This document shows, piece after piece, positions 1 through 8,840 of a stretch of DNA of 64,000 bases (the stretch's first letter is position 1; each line of letters opens with the position of its first letter). This stretch comes from Bradyrhizobium barranii subsp. barranii (GTDB taxonomy: Bacteria > Pseudomonadota > Alphaproteobacteria > Rhizobiales > Xanthobacteraceae). The translations under genes were made by a program, and so were the position numbers. The DNA lies in the NCBI RefSeq assembly GCF_017565645.3, contig NZ_CP086136.1, forward strand, positions 6,679,501 to 6,743,500, in the 5' to 3' direction. Under the pieces are notes generated by a model that worked only from the letters and a program-made list of their open reading frames with translations, made no database searches and had not been told where the DNA came from.

Positions 1-11
1 CGCCGAAGACT

Positions 12-221
12 TCAGAAGCCACATACATTGAGCGCGCGCGGGCGTTTTCCGCGGCGGCTTTCGACGATCCGCTCGCCGCCGTTCTCGGCCGAGCTGCCGT
101 AATAGCGGTGGTGGCCGGACTGGTCGTGCAAATCCGCGGCTTCCGACTTTCCCGCCCGACGCGCGTCGCAGATGATCTTGATGGTCGACATGGCCGCCTC
201 CGAAGTGTTCTTGGTGGCCAT
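12..221 (-). CDS. small hypothetical protein
   Basis: A 69-residue open frame divergent from the YCII gene. An internal ATG at 191 (MSTIKIICDARR...) is an equally good start. It is polar, with many Arg, Ser and Gly residues, and has no membrane segment or signal peptide. I recognise no family. Its position at the window edge hides its upstream context. It may be a real small gene or chance. Confidence 0.3.
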   Translation of the reverse strand: MATKNTSEAAMSTIKIICDARRAGKSEAADLHDQSGHHRYYGSSAENGGERIVESRRGKRPRALNVCGF

Positions 222-387
222 CAGTCGCCTCGGCTTTGGGCAGCGTTCACCTCCGAGGGCGGCAATCGGGTTTCAGGACGGTTTCGTCGCAACTTACGCG
301 ACGCAATATGTTAGTCTCCGGGATTGTCGGTATCGACCGCGCTCATACATACTTCGGACTACGAGCTCAAAAACAAACGAGGTGATG

Positions 388-768
388 ATGCTTTACGCCA
401 TCCTGGCCTATCATGTGGAAGACGAGATTTTGTCCTGGACGCCGGAGCAGGACGCCGCGGTCGTGGCCAAAGTGATCGAGGTTCAGGCACCCTTGAGGGC
501 AAGCGGCCACCTTGGGCCGGCCGCTCGTCTGGATGAGACCCGAAAGGCGCACACCTTGCGCGGCCCCGGCGCGGGCATGGTGCTGGACGGCCCGTTTGCC
601 GAGACCAAGGAGCAGCTTCTCGGCTTCCACCTCGTCGACTACGATACCGATGAGGAAGCGATCGCGGCGGCGCGGAAGCTGCGCGAGATCAACCCGTCGG
701 CGGTCTACGAAATCCGTCCGGTCAAGCTTTACGTGCCGGCCGACGGGTTCGGCGCGACAAAGGGATGA
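388..768 (+). CDS. YCII-related domain protein
   Basis: A 126-residue cytosolic protein of the YciI-like/DGPF family. The hallmark DGPFAETKE segment is visible at about residues 69-77, after an opening beta strand LYAILAYHVED. Proteins of this fold are often encoded beside ECF sigma factors, but none is seen here, and the reaction is unknown for most members. Two adjacent ATGs (385, 388) are preceded by CGAGG at 378-382; the second has the better spacing. An in-frame extension to 172 exists but has no family-like sequence. Confidence 0.75.
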   Translation: MLYAILAYHVEDEILSWTPEQDAAVVAKVIEVQAPLRASGHLGPAARLDETRKAHTLRGPGAGMVLDGPFAETKEQLLGFHLVDYDTDEEAIAAARKLREINPSAVYEIRPVKLYVPADGFGATKG

Positions 769-777
769 GCCGCCGCC

Positions 778-1368
778 TCACGCATCTGGTTCGGCCCGCC
801 TGACGTAGAAGCGCTGGATCAGCAGCCCGCCAAAGGCGATGAACCACACGTAGGGCGCGACGTGCGGCGCGAAGGCCGCAACGATCGTGCCCGGAATGAA
901 CACCAGCAGCGGAAACATCGAGGCCATGATCTCGTGGCGCCAGCCGCCCAAAATCGTCCACCACAGCCAGGCATTGAGGCCGGCGATCGCGGTCAGATGC
1001 AGGCCGTAGAGCACGGCCACCGCGCTGCTCATGCTGTAATTGGTGTAGAGGCCGTTGGTCACCGGCAGCAACACAATCGACAGCAGGAAGAACAGGTTGA
1101 GGATCACCATGCCGCGGCTGCCCACGGGCTGGCGTGCGAGCCGGCGGTGGTGGCTGATCCAGAACACGCCGGCGATGATAAAGCTGAGCGCGAGACCGGC
1201 GAGCTTGCCGGAATAGACATGGGCGAGATCGCTCCAGCTCGGGGCACTGGTGAACACCGCGGCCTTGGGCAGGTCGTAGGCGAGCAGCGTCATGGCGACG
1301 CCAAAGATGGTGTTGCTGAGCGACTCCAGCCGCCGCATCTCGAACTGGTCGGGCTTGAGCTCGGTCAT
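778..1368 (-). CDS. TMEM175-like (DUF1211) membrane protein
   Basis: A 196-residue protein with about six hydrophobic segments. Helix 1 begins with RLESLSNTIFGVAMTLLAYDL, which corresponds to the RxxxFSDxVFAIAxTLL signature of bacterial TMEM175 potassium channels. Here the usual FSD is replaced by LSN, so conduction cannot be assumed. A second conserved patch, FWISHHRRL at about 68-76, is also typical of the family. It converges on the YCII gene, with only about ten bases between the two stops. A polytopic inner-membrane protein is a safe call; ion selectivity is inference. Confidence 0.75.
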   Translation of the reverse strand: MTELKPDQFEMRRLESLSNTIFGVAMTLLAYDLPKAAVFTSAPSWSDLAHVYSGKLAGLALSFIIAGVFWISHHRRLARQPVGSRGMVILNLFFLLSIVLLPVTNGLYTNYSMSSAVAVLYGLHLTAIAGLNAWLWWTILGGWRHEIMASMFPLLVFIPGTIVAAFAPHVAPYVWFIAFGGLLIQRFYVRRAEPDA

Positions 1369-1496
1369 GCCGGTTGCGTGGTTCTCGGGCTGGAACTTCG
1401 GGCCGTGTTGTCCCTAGGTCTTAACATTGGTTCCGTCCAGCCGCATTGCGATTCGCGCCGGGATCGCCGACTCTCACCCTTTCACCGGGGCGATTC

Positions 1497-3554
1497 GTGG
1501 CGACATATCTGGACACGCTCAATGCGGAGCAGCGCCGCGCCGTGGAGCATGGCGTCGCCGACGGCGCGACCGTGGGCGCCCCCCTGCTCGTCATCGCCGG
1601 CGCGGGCTCCGGCAAGACCAGTACGCTCGCCCATCGCGTCGCGCACCTGATCGTCGCAGGCGCCGATCCACGACGCATCCTCCTGATGACGTTCTCCCGC
1701 CGCGCCGCGGCCGAGATGGCCGGCCGGGTTGAGCGCATCGCCCGAAAGGTGCTGGGCGAGAACAATGCCGCGATCATGCGCGACGCCCTCACCTGGGCCG
1801 GCACGTTCCACGGCATCGGCGCGCGCCTCCTGCGCGAATATGCCGAGCGGATCGGCGTCGATCCAGCCTTCACCATCCACGACCGCGAGGATTCCGCCGA
1901 CCTGATGAATCTGGTCCGGCACGAGCGCGGCCTGTCGAAGACCGAGAGCCGCTTTCCCGCCAAGGGCACGTGCCTGTCGATCTACTCGCGCTGCGTCAAT
2001 GCCGAGATGGAGATCGAAAAAGTGCTTGGCCAGCATTATCCTTGGTGCGCCGGCTGGGCCGCCGAACTGAAGGGCCTGTTCGCGGCCTATGTCGAGTCCA
2101 AGCAGGCCCAGCACGTGCTGGATTACGACGACCTGCTGCTCTACTGGTCGCAGATGATGAGCGATGCGCTGATCGCCGAAGAGATCGGCGGCCGCTTCGA
2201 TCACGTGCTGGTCGACGAATATCAGGACACCAACCGCCTGCAATCCTCGATCCTGCTGGCGCTGAAGCCGGATGGACGCGGGCTAACCGTGGTCGGCGAC
2301 GACGCTCAGTCGATCTATTCGTTCCGCGCCGCCAGTGTTCGCAACATCCTTGATTTTCCGCAAAGCTTCTCCCCCCACGCCGAGATGATCACGCTCGACC
2401 GCAACTATCGCTCGACGCAACCCGTGCTGGCGGCGGCCAACGGCGTCATCGGGCTTGCGCGCGAACGCTTCACCAAGAACCTGTGGACCGACCGCAGCTC
2501 GTCGCAGAAGCCGCAGCTCGTCACCGTCCACGACGAGGCCGACCAGGCCCGCTACATCGTCGAAGAGGTGCTGGCCAACCGCGAGCAAGGCGCGCTGCTC
2601 AAGCACCAGGCGGTGCTGTTCCGCACGTCCTCGCATTCCGGTCCGCTGGAGATCGAGCTGACCCGCCGCAACATCCCCTTCGTCAAGTTCGGCGGACTGA
2701 AATTTCTCGATGCCGCGCATGTCAAGGACGTGCTGGCGCTGCTGCGCTTTGCCGAGAATCCGCGCGACCGCGTCGCCGGTTTCCGCATCCTGCACCTGTT
2801 GCCTGGCGTCGGTCCTGCCACCGCGCAGCGCGTGCTCGACCAGATGGCGGAGAGCACCGATCCGCTTGCCGCACTCGGCCAGCTTGCGGTGCCGCCACGC
2901 ACCGGTGCCGAGTGGACCGACTTCGTCCGCACGGTCGGAAATCTGCGTTACTCGGAATGGCCCGCCGATCTCGAGCGCGTGCGGCTCTGGTATGAGCCGC
3001 ATCTCGATCGCATCCACGAGGATTCCGAGACGCGCCGCGCCGATCTCATGCAGCTCGAGCAGATCGCGAGCGGCTACGCTTCGCGCGAAAAATTCCTGAC
3101 CGAGCTCACGCTCGACCCGCCGGATGCGACCAGCGACAAATCAGGTCCTCCGCTGCGCGACGAGGACTATCTGATCCTCTCCACCATCCATTCGGCCAAG
3201 GGCCAGGAATGGAAGTCGGTGTTCGTGCTCAACGTCGTCGACGGCTGCATGCCGTCGGATCTCGGCGCCGGTACCTCGGCCGAGCTCGAGGAGGAGCGCC
3301 GCCTGCTCTATGTCGCGATGACGCGCGCCAAGGACGATCTGCATCTCGTCGTGCCGCAGCGCTTCTTCACCCACGGCCAGCAAGCCAAGGGCGACCGCCA
3401 CGTCTACGCCTCGCGCACCCGCTTCATCCCGGAATCCCTCGTCTATCTGTTCGAGCGCACCGCCTGGCCGAAAGCGGCTTCGGCTGCGGCCCGCACGGCA
3501 GCGCAGGGCCCGAAGATCGATATCGGGGCGCGGATGCGGGGGATGTGGCGGTAG
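1497..3554 (+). CDS. UvrD/PcrA-type ATP-dependent DNA helicase
   Basis: An SF1A DNA helicase of about 685 residues that unwinds DNA 3'-5' during repair. Motifs appear in order: Q motif LNAEQRRAV (about 8-16), Walker A GAGSGKT (about 35-41), Walker B VDEYQDTN, motif III GDDAQSIYSFRAA, motif IV DRNYRST, motif V STIHSAKGQEW and motif VI RRLLYVAMTRAKDDL. The GTG at 1497, preceded by GGGGCG, places the Q motif at the usual distance from the N-terminus; an ATG at 1446 would add 17 residues. Length fits the shorter UvrD-like group found beside a canonical UvrD in many alphaproteobacteria, so I do not name it uvrD. Confidence 0.9.
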   Translation: MATYLDTLNAEQRRAVEHGVADGATVGAPLLVIAGAGSGKTSTLAHRVAHLIVAGADPRRILLMTFSRRAAAEMAGRVERIARKVLGENNAAIMRDALTWAGTFHGIGARLLREYAERIGVDPAFTIHDREDSADLMNLVRHERGLSKTESRFPAKGTCLSIYSRCVNAEMEIEKVLGQHYPWCAGWAAELKGLFAAYVESKQAQHVLDYDDLLLYWSQMMSDALIAEEIGGRFDHVLVDEYQDTNRLQSSILLALKPDGRGLTVVGDDAQSIYSFRAASVRNILDFPQSFSPHAEMITLDRNYRSTQPVLAAANGVIGLARERFTKNLWTDRSSSQKPQLVTVHDEADQARYIVEEVLANREQGALLKHQAVLFRTSSHSGPLEIELTRRNIPFVKFGGLKFLDAAHVKDVLALLRFAENPRDRVAGFRILHLLPGVGPATAQRVLDQMAESTDPLAALGQLAVPPRTGAEWTDFVRTVGNLRYSEWPADLERVRLWYEPHLDRIHEDSETRRADLMQLEQIASGYASREKFLTELTLDPPDATSDKSGPPLRDEDYLILSTIHSAKGQEWKSVFVLNVVDGCMPSDLGAGTSAELEEERRLLYVAMTRAKDDLHLVVPQRFFTHGQQAKGDRHVYASRTRFIPESLVYLFERTAWPKAASAAARTAAQGPKIDIGARMRGMWR

Positions 3555-3652
3555 GTGGATCCGAATCCCAGTACATCGATCCCTCGGATTGGCGCGGATC
3601 CTGCTTTCGCTGGTTGGTTTGGTGAGCTAGATCATCTGGAAAGAGGTGGCTT

Positions 3653-4591
3653 TTGCCAGAGGATCGCTTGTCACTGCGGCTTCCGTCGCTCAATGCCCTG
3701 AGAGCCTTCGAGGCTGTCGGCCGCACCGGCAGCATCAAGGCGGCAAGCGATGAATTGTCGGTGAGTCCGACCGTCGTCTCCCGACACATCCGCAAGCTCC
3801 AGCTCGATCTCAATGTCGCGCTGGTTGCGGCGCACGGACGCGGCCTGCTGCTGACGGCCGCCGGCGAAGCATTCCACGCCCGGGTCACCCGCGCCTTCGA
3901 CATCCTGCGCCAGGCCAACGAAGATGTTCGTCCGGCCAGCCGCCGAACCCTAACGATCTGGTGCATTCCCGGCATAATCAATCAGCGCCTGCTCGCCTGT
4001 TTGCCCGCGCTCATGGCCAGTCTGCCGAACTACGACATCGCCCTGTATCCAACGCTGTCGCGTGCGGACTTCACGCGCGGCGAGGCTGATGCCGAGATCG
4101 TTCACATGAACATGATGATCAGCCGCCCGAAGGTCAGGACCGAGCTGATCGCGGCGCCGAAGATTCATGCCGTCGCAAGCCCCGCGTTCAGGGCGCGCCA
4201 TCCCGTCGTCACTCAGGCTTCCGATTTCCTGAACCTGCCGCTGATCCACGAAGCCTCAACGCTCTATTGGGAGCAATGGTTCGAAAATGCGGGGGTCACC
4301 GACCTGCCGATGTTGCGAGGACCGCACCTCTGGCATGCCCATCTGACGATCGAGGCCGCAAGACAGGGACAAGGCGTCGCACTCGCGAACACGCTGCTCG
4401 TCGAGGAGGACCTCGCCGCAGGCAGACTGGTCGATCTTAGCCCTCACCCCGTCAGTCTCGGCGGTTACTACTTCGTCGCTGTTGCCAGACGTTGGGGCGA
4501 CCCCGAACTGGTGGTGCTGCGCCGCTGGTTGAAGGAAGCATTCCAGGGGGGCATCGCCAGGACAATCGATGCGGCGGCTCGTTCTGAATAG
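3653..4591 (+). CDS. LysR-family transcriptional regulator
   Basis: A 312-residue DNA-binding regulator. The N-terminal winged helix-turn-helix (about residues 10-68) reads LNALRAFEAVGRTGSIKAAS and continues with DELSVSPTVVSRHIRKLQ. An effector-binding domain of the periplasmic-binding fold fills the rest, in the GcvA-like style. The start is a TTG with AGAGG six bases upstream. It lies 200 bp before a co-directional polyamine-type ABC operon and probably controls it. The usual arrangement is divergent, so this same-strand order is slightly unusual. The inducer is unknown; a substrate of the operon is the natural guess. Confidence 0.88.
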   Translation: MPEDRLSLRLPSLNALRAFEAVGRTGSIKAASDELSVSPTVVSRHIRKLQLDLNVALVAAHGRGLLLTAAGEAFHARVTRAFDILRQANEDVRPASRRTLTIWCIPGIINQRLLACLPALMASLPNYDIALYPTLSRADFTRGEADAEIVHMNMMISRPKVRTELIAAPKIHAVASPAFRARHPVVTQASDFLNLPLIHEASTLYWEQWFENAGVTDLPMLRGPHLWHAHLTIEAARQGQGVALANTLLVEEDLAAGRLVDLSPHPVSLGGYYFVAVARRWGDPELVVLRRWLKEAFQGGIARTIDAAARSE

Positions 4592-4794
4592 GCCGCCTGT
4601 CCAGCGACAACGCCGACGCTCATCGTCGGCACACCGAACGCACTGATTGCAACCGTCGGCCACCGGCGGGTCAATCGTTCAAAAAACACACCATACAGAT
4701 GCAAATTAGATGATTGTTGCGATTTTGGCTCTCGGCCAATCTGCAGGGATACACGGATCTCCGCACGTTCTGCCGCCGTAGCCAGAAGACGAGA
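4592..4794 (+). promoter_or_regulatory. probable promoter/operator region of the ABC operon
   Basis: A 200-base gap between the LysR gene and the transporter ATPase. It contains an AT-rich stretch at about 4675-4730, unlike the GC-rich surroundings, and is the natural place for the operon promoter and LysR binding sites. No exact T-N11-A operator could be assigned with confidence. Confidence 0.35.
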
Positions 4795-5919
4795 ATGACC
4801 AGCAACAATTTCATAAGTGTGTCAGCTTCCGCAGGAGTTGATCACGATTTGAAGATCGAGAGGCTCGTCAAGTTCTACGGAGACTTCGCGGCGCTGAACG
4901 ATGTGTCCCTCACCGTCAAGCGCGGAGAATTTCTGACGCTGCTGGGGCCCTCGGGCTCAGGCAAGACCACGCTGCTGATGTCCATCGCCGGCTTCGTCCA
5001 GCCCGATCGCGGCGACATCCTGCTGGGCGGACAGAGCATCCTGCGACTCCCTCCCGAGCAGCGGAATTTCGGTATGGTGTTCCAGGGCTACGCCCTGTTT
5101 CCGCACATGACCGTGTACGACAACGTCGCGTTCCCGCTGAAGGTGCGCAAACGGCCTGCCGCCGAGATCAAGAGCAAGGTCGATGCCGCCATCGATCTGG
5201 TGCAGCTGAGCTCGCAAGCCGGCCGCTATCCGCGCCAGCTCTCCGGCGGCCAGCAGCAACGCGTCGCGCTTGCCCGCGCGATGGTCTTCACGCCTCACCT
5301 GCTTCTGCTGGACGAGCCGCTGAGCGCGCTCGACAAGAAGCTGCGCGCAGAGCTGCAAGACGAGCTGAAGCGATTGCACAAGCGGATCGGCCTGACCTTC
5401 ATCTACGTCACCCATGACCAGGACGAAGCCCTGTCGATGTCAGACCGGATCGTGGTGATGCGAGACGGCAAGATGGTCCAGCAGGGATCGCCGACCGAGC
5501 TGTACGAGCGGCCCGCGACAAGCTTCGTCGCCAACTTTCTCGGCAAGAGCAATTTCCTCAAGGGCAGCGTGGACAATCACGTGGCCGGCGGCTTCGTGCT
5601 GACCCATCAGGGCGTGCGGATCATCCAGGCGAGCGACGACTGCAATCGCCCGGCGATCGGCCAGCCCGTCGTGATCGCCCTGAGGCCGGAGAAGATCACG
5701 CTCGCCGGCAAAACCGGTCAACCCGACAATACGCTCAAAGGCGTCGTCTCCGAGTGGAGCTATCTGGGCTCACAATTCCGGCTCGTGGTCGCCACGCCGG
5801 AATTCGGCGACGTCGTCGTGATGATGCCGACCTGGCGACATGGCGAGCCGCCCGTCGCCGGCGACGCCGTAACGATCGGTTGGGACCACAGCGCCGGGAC
5901 GCTGGTCACCGATGCCTGA
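4795..5919 (+). CDS. polyamine-type ABC transporter, ATP-binding protein
   Basis: A 374-residue ATPase of the PotA/FbpC type that energises import through the two permeases encoded downstream. Walker A GPSGSGKTT, Q-loop MVFQGYALFPHMTV, signature LSGGQQQRVALARAM, Walker B LLLLDEPLSALD and H-loop YVTHDQDEAL are all intact. A TOBE domain fills the C-terminal third. The ATG at 4795 follows a GAAGACGAG purine stretch; the upstream in-frame ATG at 4714 adds a sequence unlike the family. It is the first gene of an operon with binding protein, permeases and an amidinohydrolase-fold enzyme, which suggests a basic guanidino or polyamine compound as substrate. Confidence 0.88.
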   Translation: MTSNNFISVSASAGVDHDLKIERLVKFYGDFAALNDVSLTVKRGEFLTLLGPSGSGKTTLLMSIAGFVQPDRGDILLGGQSILRLPPEQRNFGMVFQGYALFPHMTVYDNVAFPLKVRKRPAAEIKSKVDAAIDLVQLSSQAGRYPRQLSGGQQQRVALARAMVFTPHLLLLDEPLSALDKKLRAELQDELKRLHKRIGLTFIYVTHDQDEALSMSDRIVVMRDGKMVQQGSPTELYERPATSFVANFLGKSNFLKGSVDNHVAGGFVLTHQGVRIIQASDDCNRPAIGQPVVIALRPEKITLAGKTGQPDNTLKGVVSEWSYLGSQFRLVVATPEFGDVVVMMPTWRHGEPPVAGDAVTIGWDHSAGTLVTDA

Positions 5920-5964
5920 ACTGCAGTGCCGCAACAGTCGAAACAAACGAATGGGGCTTCCGTC

Positions 5965-7029
5965 ATGAACGAACGCAATTCAATTTTCACCCCGACCCGG
6001 CGCGCCCTCCTGAAGGGAGGCGCCAGCCTTCTCGCCGCTCCCGCAGTGCTCGCCGCCGGCGCTGCCCGCGCAGAGGCGCGCAAGGAGGTCGTCGTGGTCA
6101 ATTACGGCGGCGCCGCCATGAAGGCTTTCGACGAAGCCTATGTGCAGCCGTTCGCCGCGCAGGGCGGCCGCATGGTGCTGGACGGCAGCGGCCCCCTCAA
6201 CGGCAAGATCCTGACAATGGTCCAGTCGCGCAACGTCACCTGGGACATCTGCGATTGCGGCGTCACGACGCTGGCCGAGCTCGGGCCGCGCAACGCCCTG
6301 GAGAAGATCGACTACAGCATCGTCGACAAGAGCAAGGTCGCCACGGAATTCGCCTACGAGAATGGCGTCGTGAACTACATGTTCTCCTCCGTGCTCGCCT
6401 GGGACACGGCCAAGGTCAAGGAGACGCCGACCCTCGCAGACTTCTTCGACCTGAAGAAATATCCCGGCCGCCGCATGGTCCGCAAGGATTCCCAGGCCAT
6501 GCTCGAGCTGTGCCTGATCGCCGACGGTGTCCCGCTCGACCAGCTCTATCCGCTCGACGTCAAGCGCGCCTTCGCCAAGCTCGGCACCATCAAGAAGGAT
6601 GTGCTCTACTGGAACAGCGGCGCCGAAAGCCAGAGCCTGATGCGGGACGGCGAATGCGTCATGGGCCTGTTGTGGCACACCCGCGCCAACGTCCTCAAAG
6701 CCGAGACCAATAACCGCATCGCCTACACCTTCAAGGACGGTCTTCTGCAGCCCGGCTTGTGGGTCGTGCCGAAGAACAATCCGGCCGGCCCCGAGGCCTT
6801 CCGCGCCATCGCCTCCATGCAGCAGCCGGAGGGGCAGGTGAAACTTCTGACTGCGATGGGCAACGGTCCCTCCAACCCGGCGGCCCAGTCCATGGTGCCG
6901 GAAGCGCTGCGCGCGACCAATCCGGCCGATCCCGCAAACGCAGCGGTTCAGGCCAGGATCAACGCGGCCTGGTACATCGAAAACCATTCCAAGACCTTCC
7001 AGGCCTATCTGGATTTCATCTCCTCCTGA
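5965..7029 (+). CDS. ABC transporter substrate-binding protein (PotD/PotF-like, Tat-exported)
   Basis: A 354-residue periplasmic binding protein. The N-terminus carries a twin-arginine motif (TRRALLKGG), a hydrophobic stretch LLAAPAVLAAG and a likely cleavage site after ARA. The mature part starts EVVVVNYGGAAMKAF, typical of the spermidine/putrescine class, and resembles extracellular family 1 proteins of polyamine importers. It follows the ATPase by 45 bases. The ATG at 5965 is chosen because it puts the Tat signal at the N-terminus; an in-frame ATG at 5926 gives an unusual extension. The ligand cannot be read from sequence. Confidence 0.87.
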   Translation: MNERNSIFTPTRRALLKGGASLLAAPAVLAAGAARAEARKEVVVVNYGGAAMKAFDEAYVQPFAAQGGRMVLDGSGPLNGKILTMVQSRNVTWDICDCGVTTLAELGPRNALEKIDYSIVDKSKVATEFAYENGVVNYMFSSVLAWDTAKVKETPTLADFFDLKKYPGRRMVRKDSQAMLELCLIADGVPLDQLYPLDVKRAFAKLGTIKKDVLYWNSGAESQSLMRDGECVMGLLWHTRANVLKAETNNRIAYTFKDGLLQPGLWVVPKNNPAGPEAFRAIASMQQPEGQVKLLTAMGNGPSNPAAQSMVPEALRATNPADPANAAVQARINAAWYIENHSKTFQAYLDFISS

Positions 7030-7122
7030 CGTCCGTTACCGGCGGCGTGGCGCTCCTCGGCGCCGCGCTGCCAAAACCTCGCCAAAACCGCGCAAAGCCC
7101 CGAGCGCCCGGGTCCGATATCG

Positions 7123-8001
7123 ATGAGCTCTCCTGCAGATCAGCTGACGCCCTCGCCGTCCCGTCCGGGCTTCGGCGTAACCGCGCGCTACTGGCTGCTG
7201 ATCCTGCCGGCCCTGGCGCTGATGATCGTTTGTTATATCTACCCGATCTCGAAGGTGCTCTGGTTGAGCGTCACCGAGCCGCGGCCGGGCCTCGACAACT
7301 ACGCCATGCTTGCGACCAGCGCGTCGATCCAGCGCATGCTGGCGACGACGGCGCGCATCAGCGTCATCAGCACGCTGATCACGCTCGTGCTCGCCTACAT
7401 CGTATCCTACGCGCTGGTCCATACGAGCGAGCGGGTCCGCCGCTGGATGTTCCTCGGCGTTCTCGTGCCGCTGTGGATCTCTGTCCTGGTGCGCGCCTTC
7501 GCCTGGTTTGTGCTGCTGCGGCGCGAGGGTCTCATCAACAACATCCTGATCTCAAGCGGACTGGTTGACGCTCCGCTCAGCCTGATCTGGAACGAGACCG
7601 GTGTGCTGATCGGCATGGTCCACTACATGCTGCCCTTCGGCATCCTCCCCATCTACGCCAACATGCGCGACATCGATCAACGATGCGTTGCCGCAGCCCG
7701 GGGCCTCGGTGCCAGCCGCGCCGTCGCGTTCCGCCAGGTGTTCCTGCCGTTGTCGATGCCCGGAGTCGTCGGCGCCAGTATCCTCGTGTTCATCTTCTCC
7801 CTTGGCTTCTTCGTGACCCCGGCCATTCTCGGCGGCGGCAAGACTCTGATGATCGCCGAATATATCAAGGTCCAGATTCTCGAGATCGTCCGCTGGGGCG
7901 TTGGCAGCATGCTGGCCGGCACCCTGCTCATCATCATCGGCGGGCTGCTTGTCGCGCTCGCCCGCGTCGTCGATCTGCGCAAGCTGTTCGGGTCCATATG
8001 A
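7123..8001 (+). CDS. polyamine-type ABC transporter permease (PotB-like)
   Basis: A 292-residue inner-membrane permease with about six transmembrane segments. The EAA loop that docks on the ATPase is visible as CVAAARGLGASRAVAFRQVFLPLSMPGV near residues 187-212. The long periplasmic loop after the first helix is normal for this class. It overlaps the next permease by four bases (ATGA at 7998-8001), a sign of translational coupling and of a heterodimeric channel. Confidence 0.88.
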   Translation: MSSPADQLTPSPSRPGFGVTARYWLLILPALALMIVCYIYPISKVLWLSVTEPRPGLDNYAMLATSASIQRMLATTARISVISTLITLVLAYIVSYALVHTSERVRRWMFLGVLVPLWISVLVRAFAWFVLLRREGLINNILISSGLVDAPLSLIWNETGVLIGMVHYMLPFGILPIYANMRDIDQRCVAAARGLGASRAVAFRQVFLPLSMPGVVGASILVFIFSLGFFVTPAILGGGKTLMIAEYIKVQILEIVRWGVGSMLAGTLLIIIGGLLVALARVVDLRKLFGSI

Positions 8002-8798
8002 GCACCAGCAGCACCGCATTCGAAGGCTCCTCGCCCATGACGCGCTCGATCGCATGGGCGATTATCTGCTTTCTCGTCCTGCCCATCACCATCGTCTTCG
8101 CGGTGTCGCTGACCGATCGTCCCTATCTGTCGCTGCCTCGCGACGGCGTCTCGCTGCAATATTATCGCAACCTGCTGACCAGCCAGGCCTGGCTGACGAG
8201 CATCCTGCACAGCCTCGTCATCGCGATCTGCTCGACGGTCATCGCGACGGTCGCCGGAACGCTCTGCGCTATCGGATGCTGGCGTCTCGGCAACCGTGCC
8301 AGCAATATCGTCCGCCTCGTCATGCTGATGCCGATCATGGTGCCGACCATCGTCTACGCGCTCGGCATCTATCAGGTCTGGGTGGACCTCAGGCTGATCG
8401 ATACCTACACCGGCGTGATCATCGCCCATGCGGTGACCGGCATGCCCTATGTGATCATCACCGTCTCGACGGCACTCGCCGGCTTCGACCCCAGGCTCGA
8501 ACAGGCGGCCCTCAACCTCGGCGCCAGCATTGGCCAGACGCTGCGCATGGTCATCATTCCGAACATTCTGCCGGGCATCATCTCCGGTGTGATCTTCGCC
8601 TTCATCCACAGTTGGGATGAGCTGGTGATCGTGCTGTTCATTGCCGGCCGCGGGGTTTTCACGCTTCCGCGGCGGATGTGGGACGGCATCAACGAACAAC
8701 TCGATCCCACCATGGCCGCAGTCGCCGCCGTGCTCATCCTGATCACGGTCAGTCTTCTCTTCATCGATATCGCAGTCCGGGCGTACCGCTCGCGTTGA
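7998..8798 (+). CDS. polyamine-type ABC transporter permease (PotC-like)
   Basis: The second permease, 266 residues from the ATG that overlaps the stop of the preceding gene; an internal ATG at 8037 (MTRSIAW) is an alternative start. Six hydrophobic segments are seen. The EAA loop reads EQAALNLGASIGQTLRMVIIP. With its partner it forms the membrane channel of the importer. A short gap then leads to the amidinohydrolase-fold gene, so the two are probably transcribed together. Confidence 0.88.
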   Translation: MSTSSTAFEGSSPMTRSIAWAIICFLVLPITIVFAVSLTDRPYLSLPRDGVSLQYYRNLLTSQAWLTSILHSLVIAICSTVIATVAGTLCAIGCWRLGNRASNIVRLVMLMPIMVPTIVYALGIYQVWVDLRLIDTYTGVIIAHAVTGMPYVIITVSTALAGFDPRLEQAALNLGASIGQTLRMVIIPNILPGIISGVIFAFIHSWDELVIVLFIAGRGVFTLPRRMWDGINEQLDPTMAAVAAVLILITVSLLFIDIAVRAYRSR

Positions 8799-8840
8799 GC
8801 CCGCATGCGCCACACCAACCACTTCCCGCAGGAGACCCTC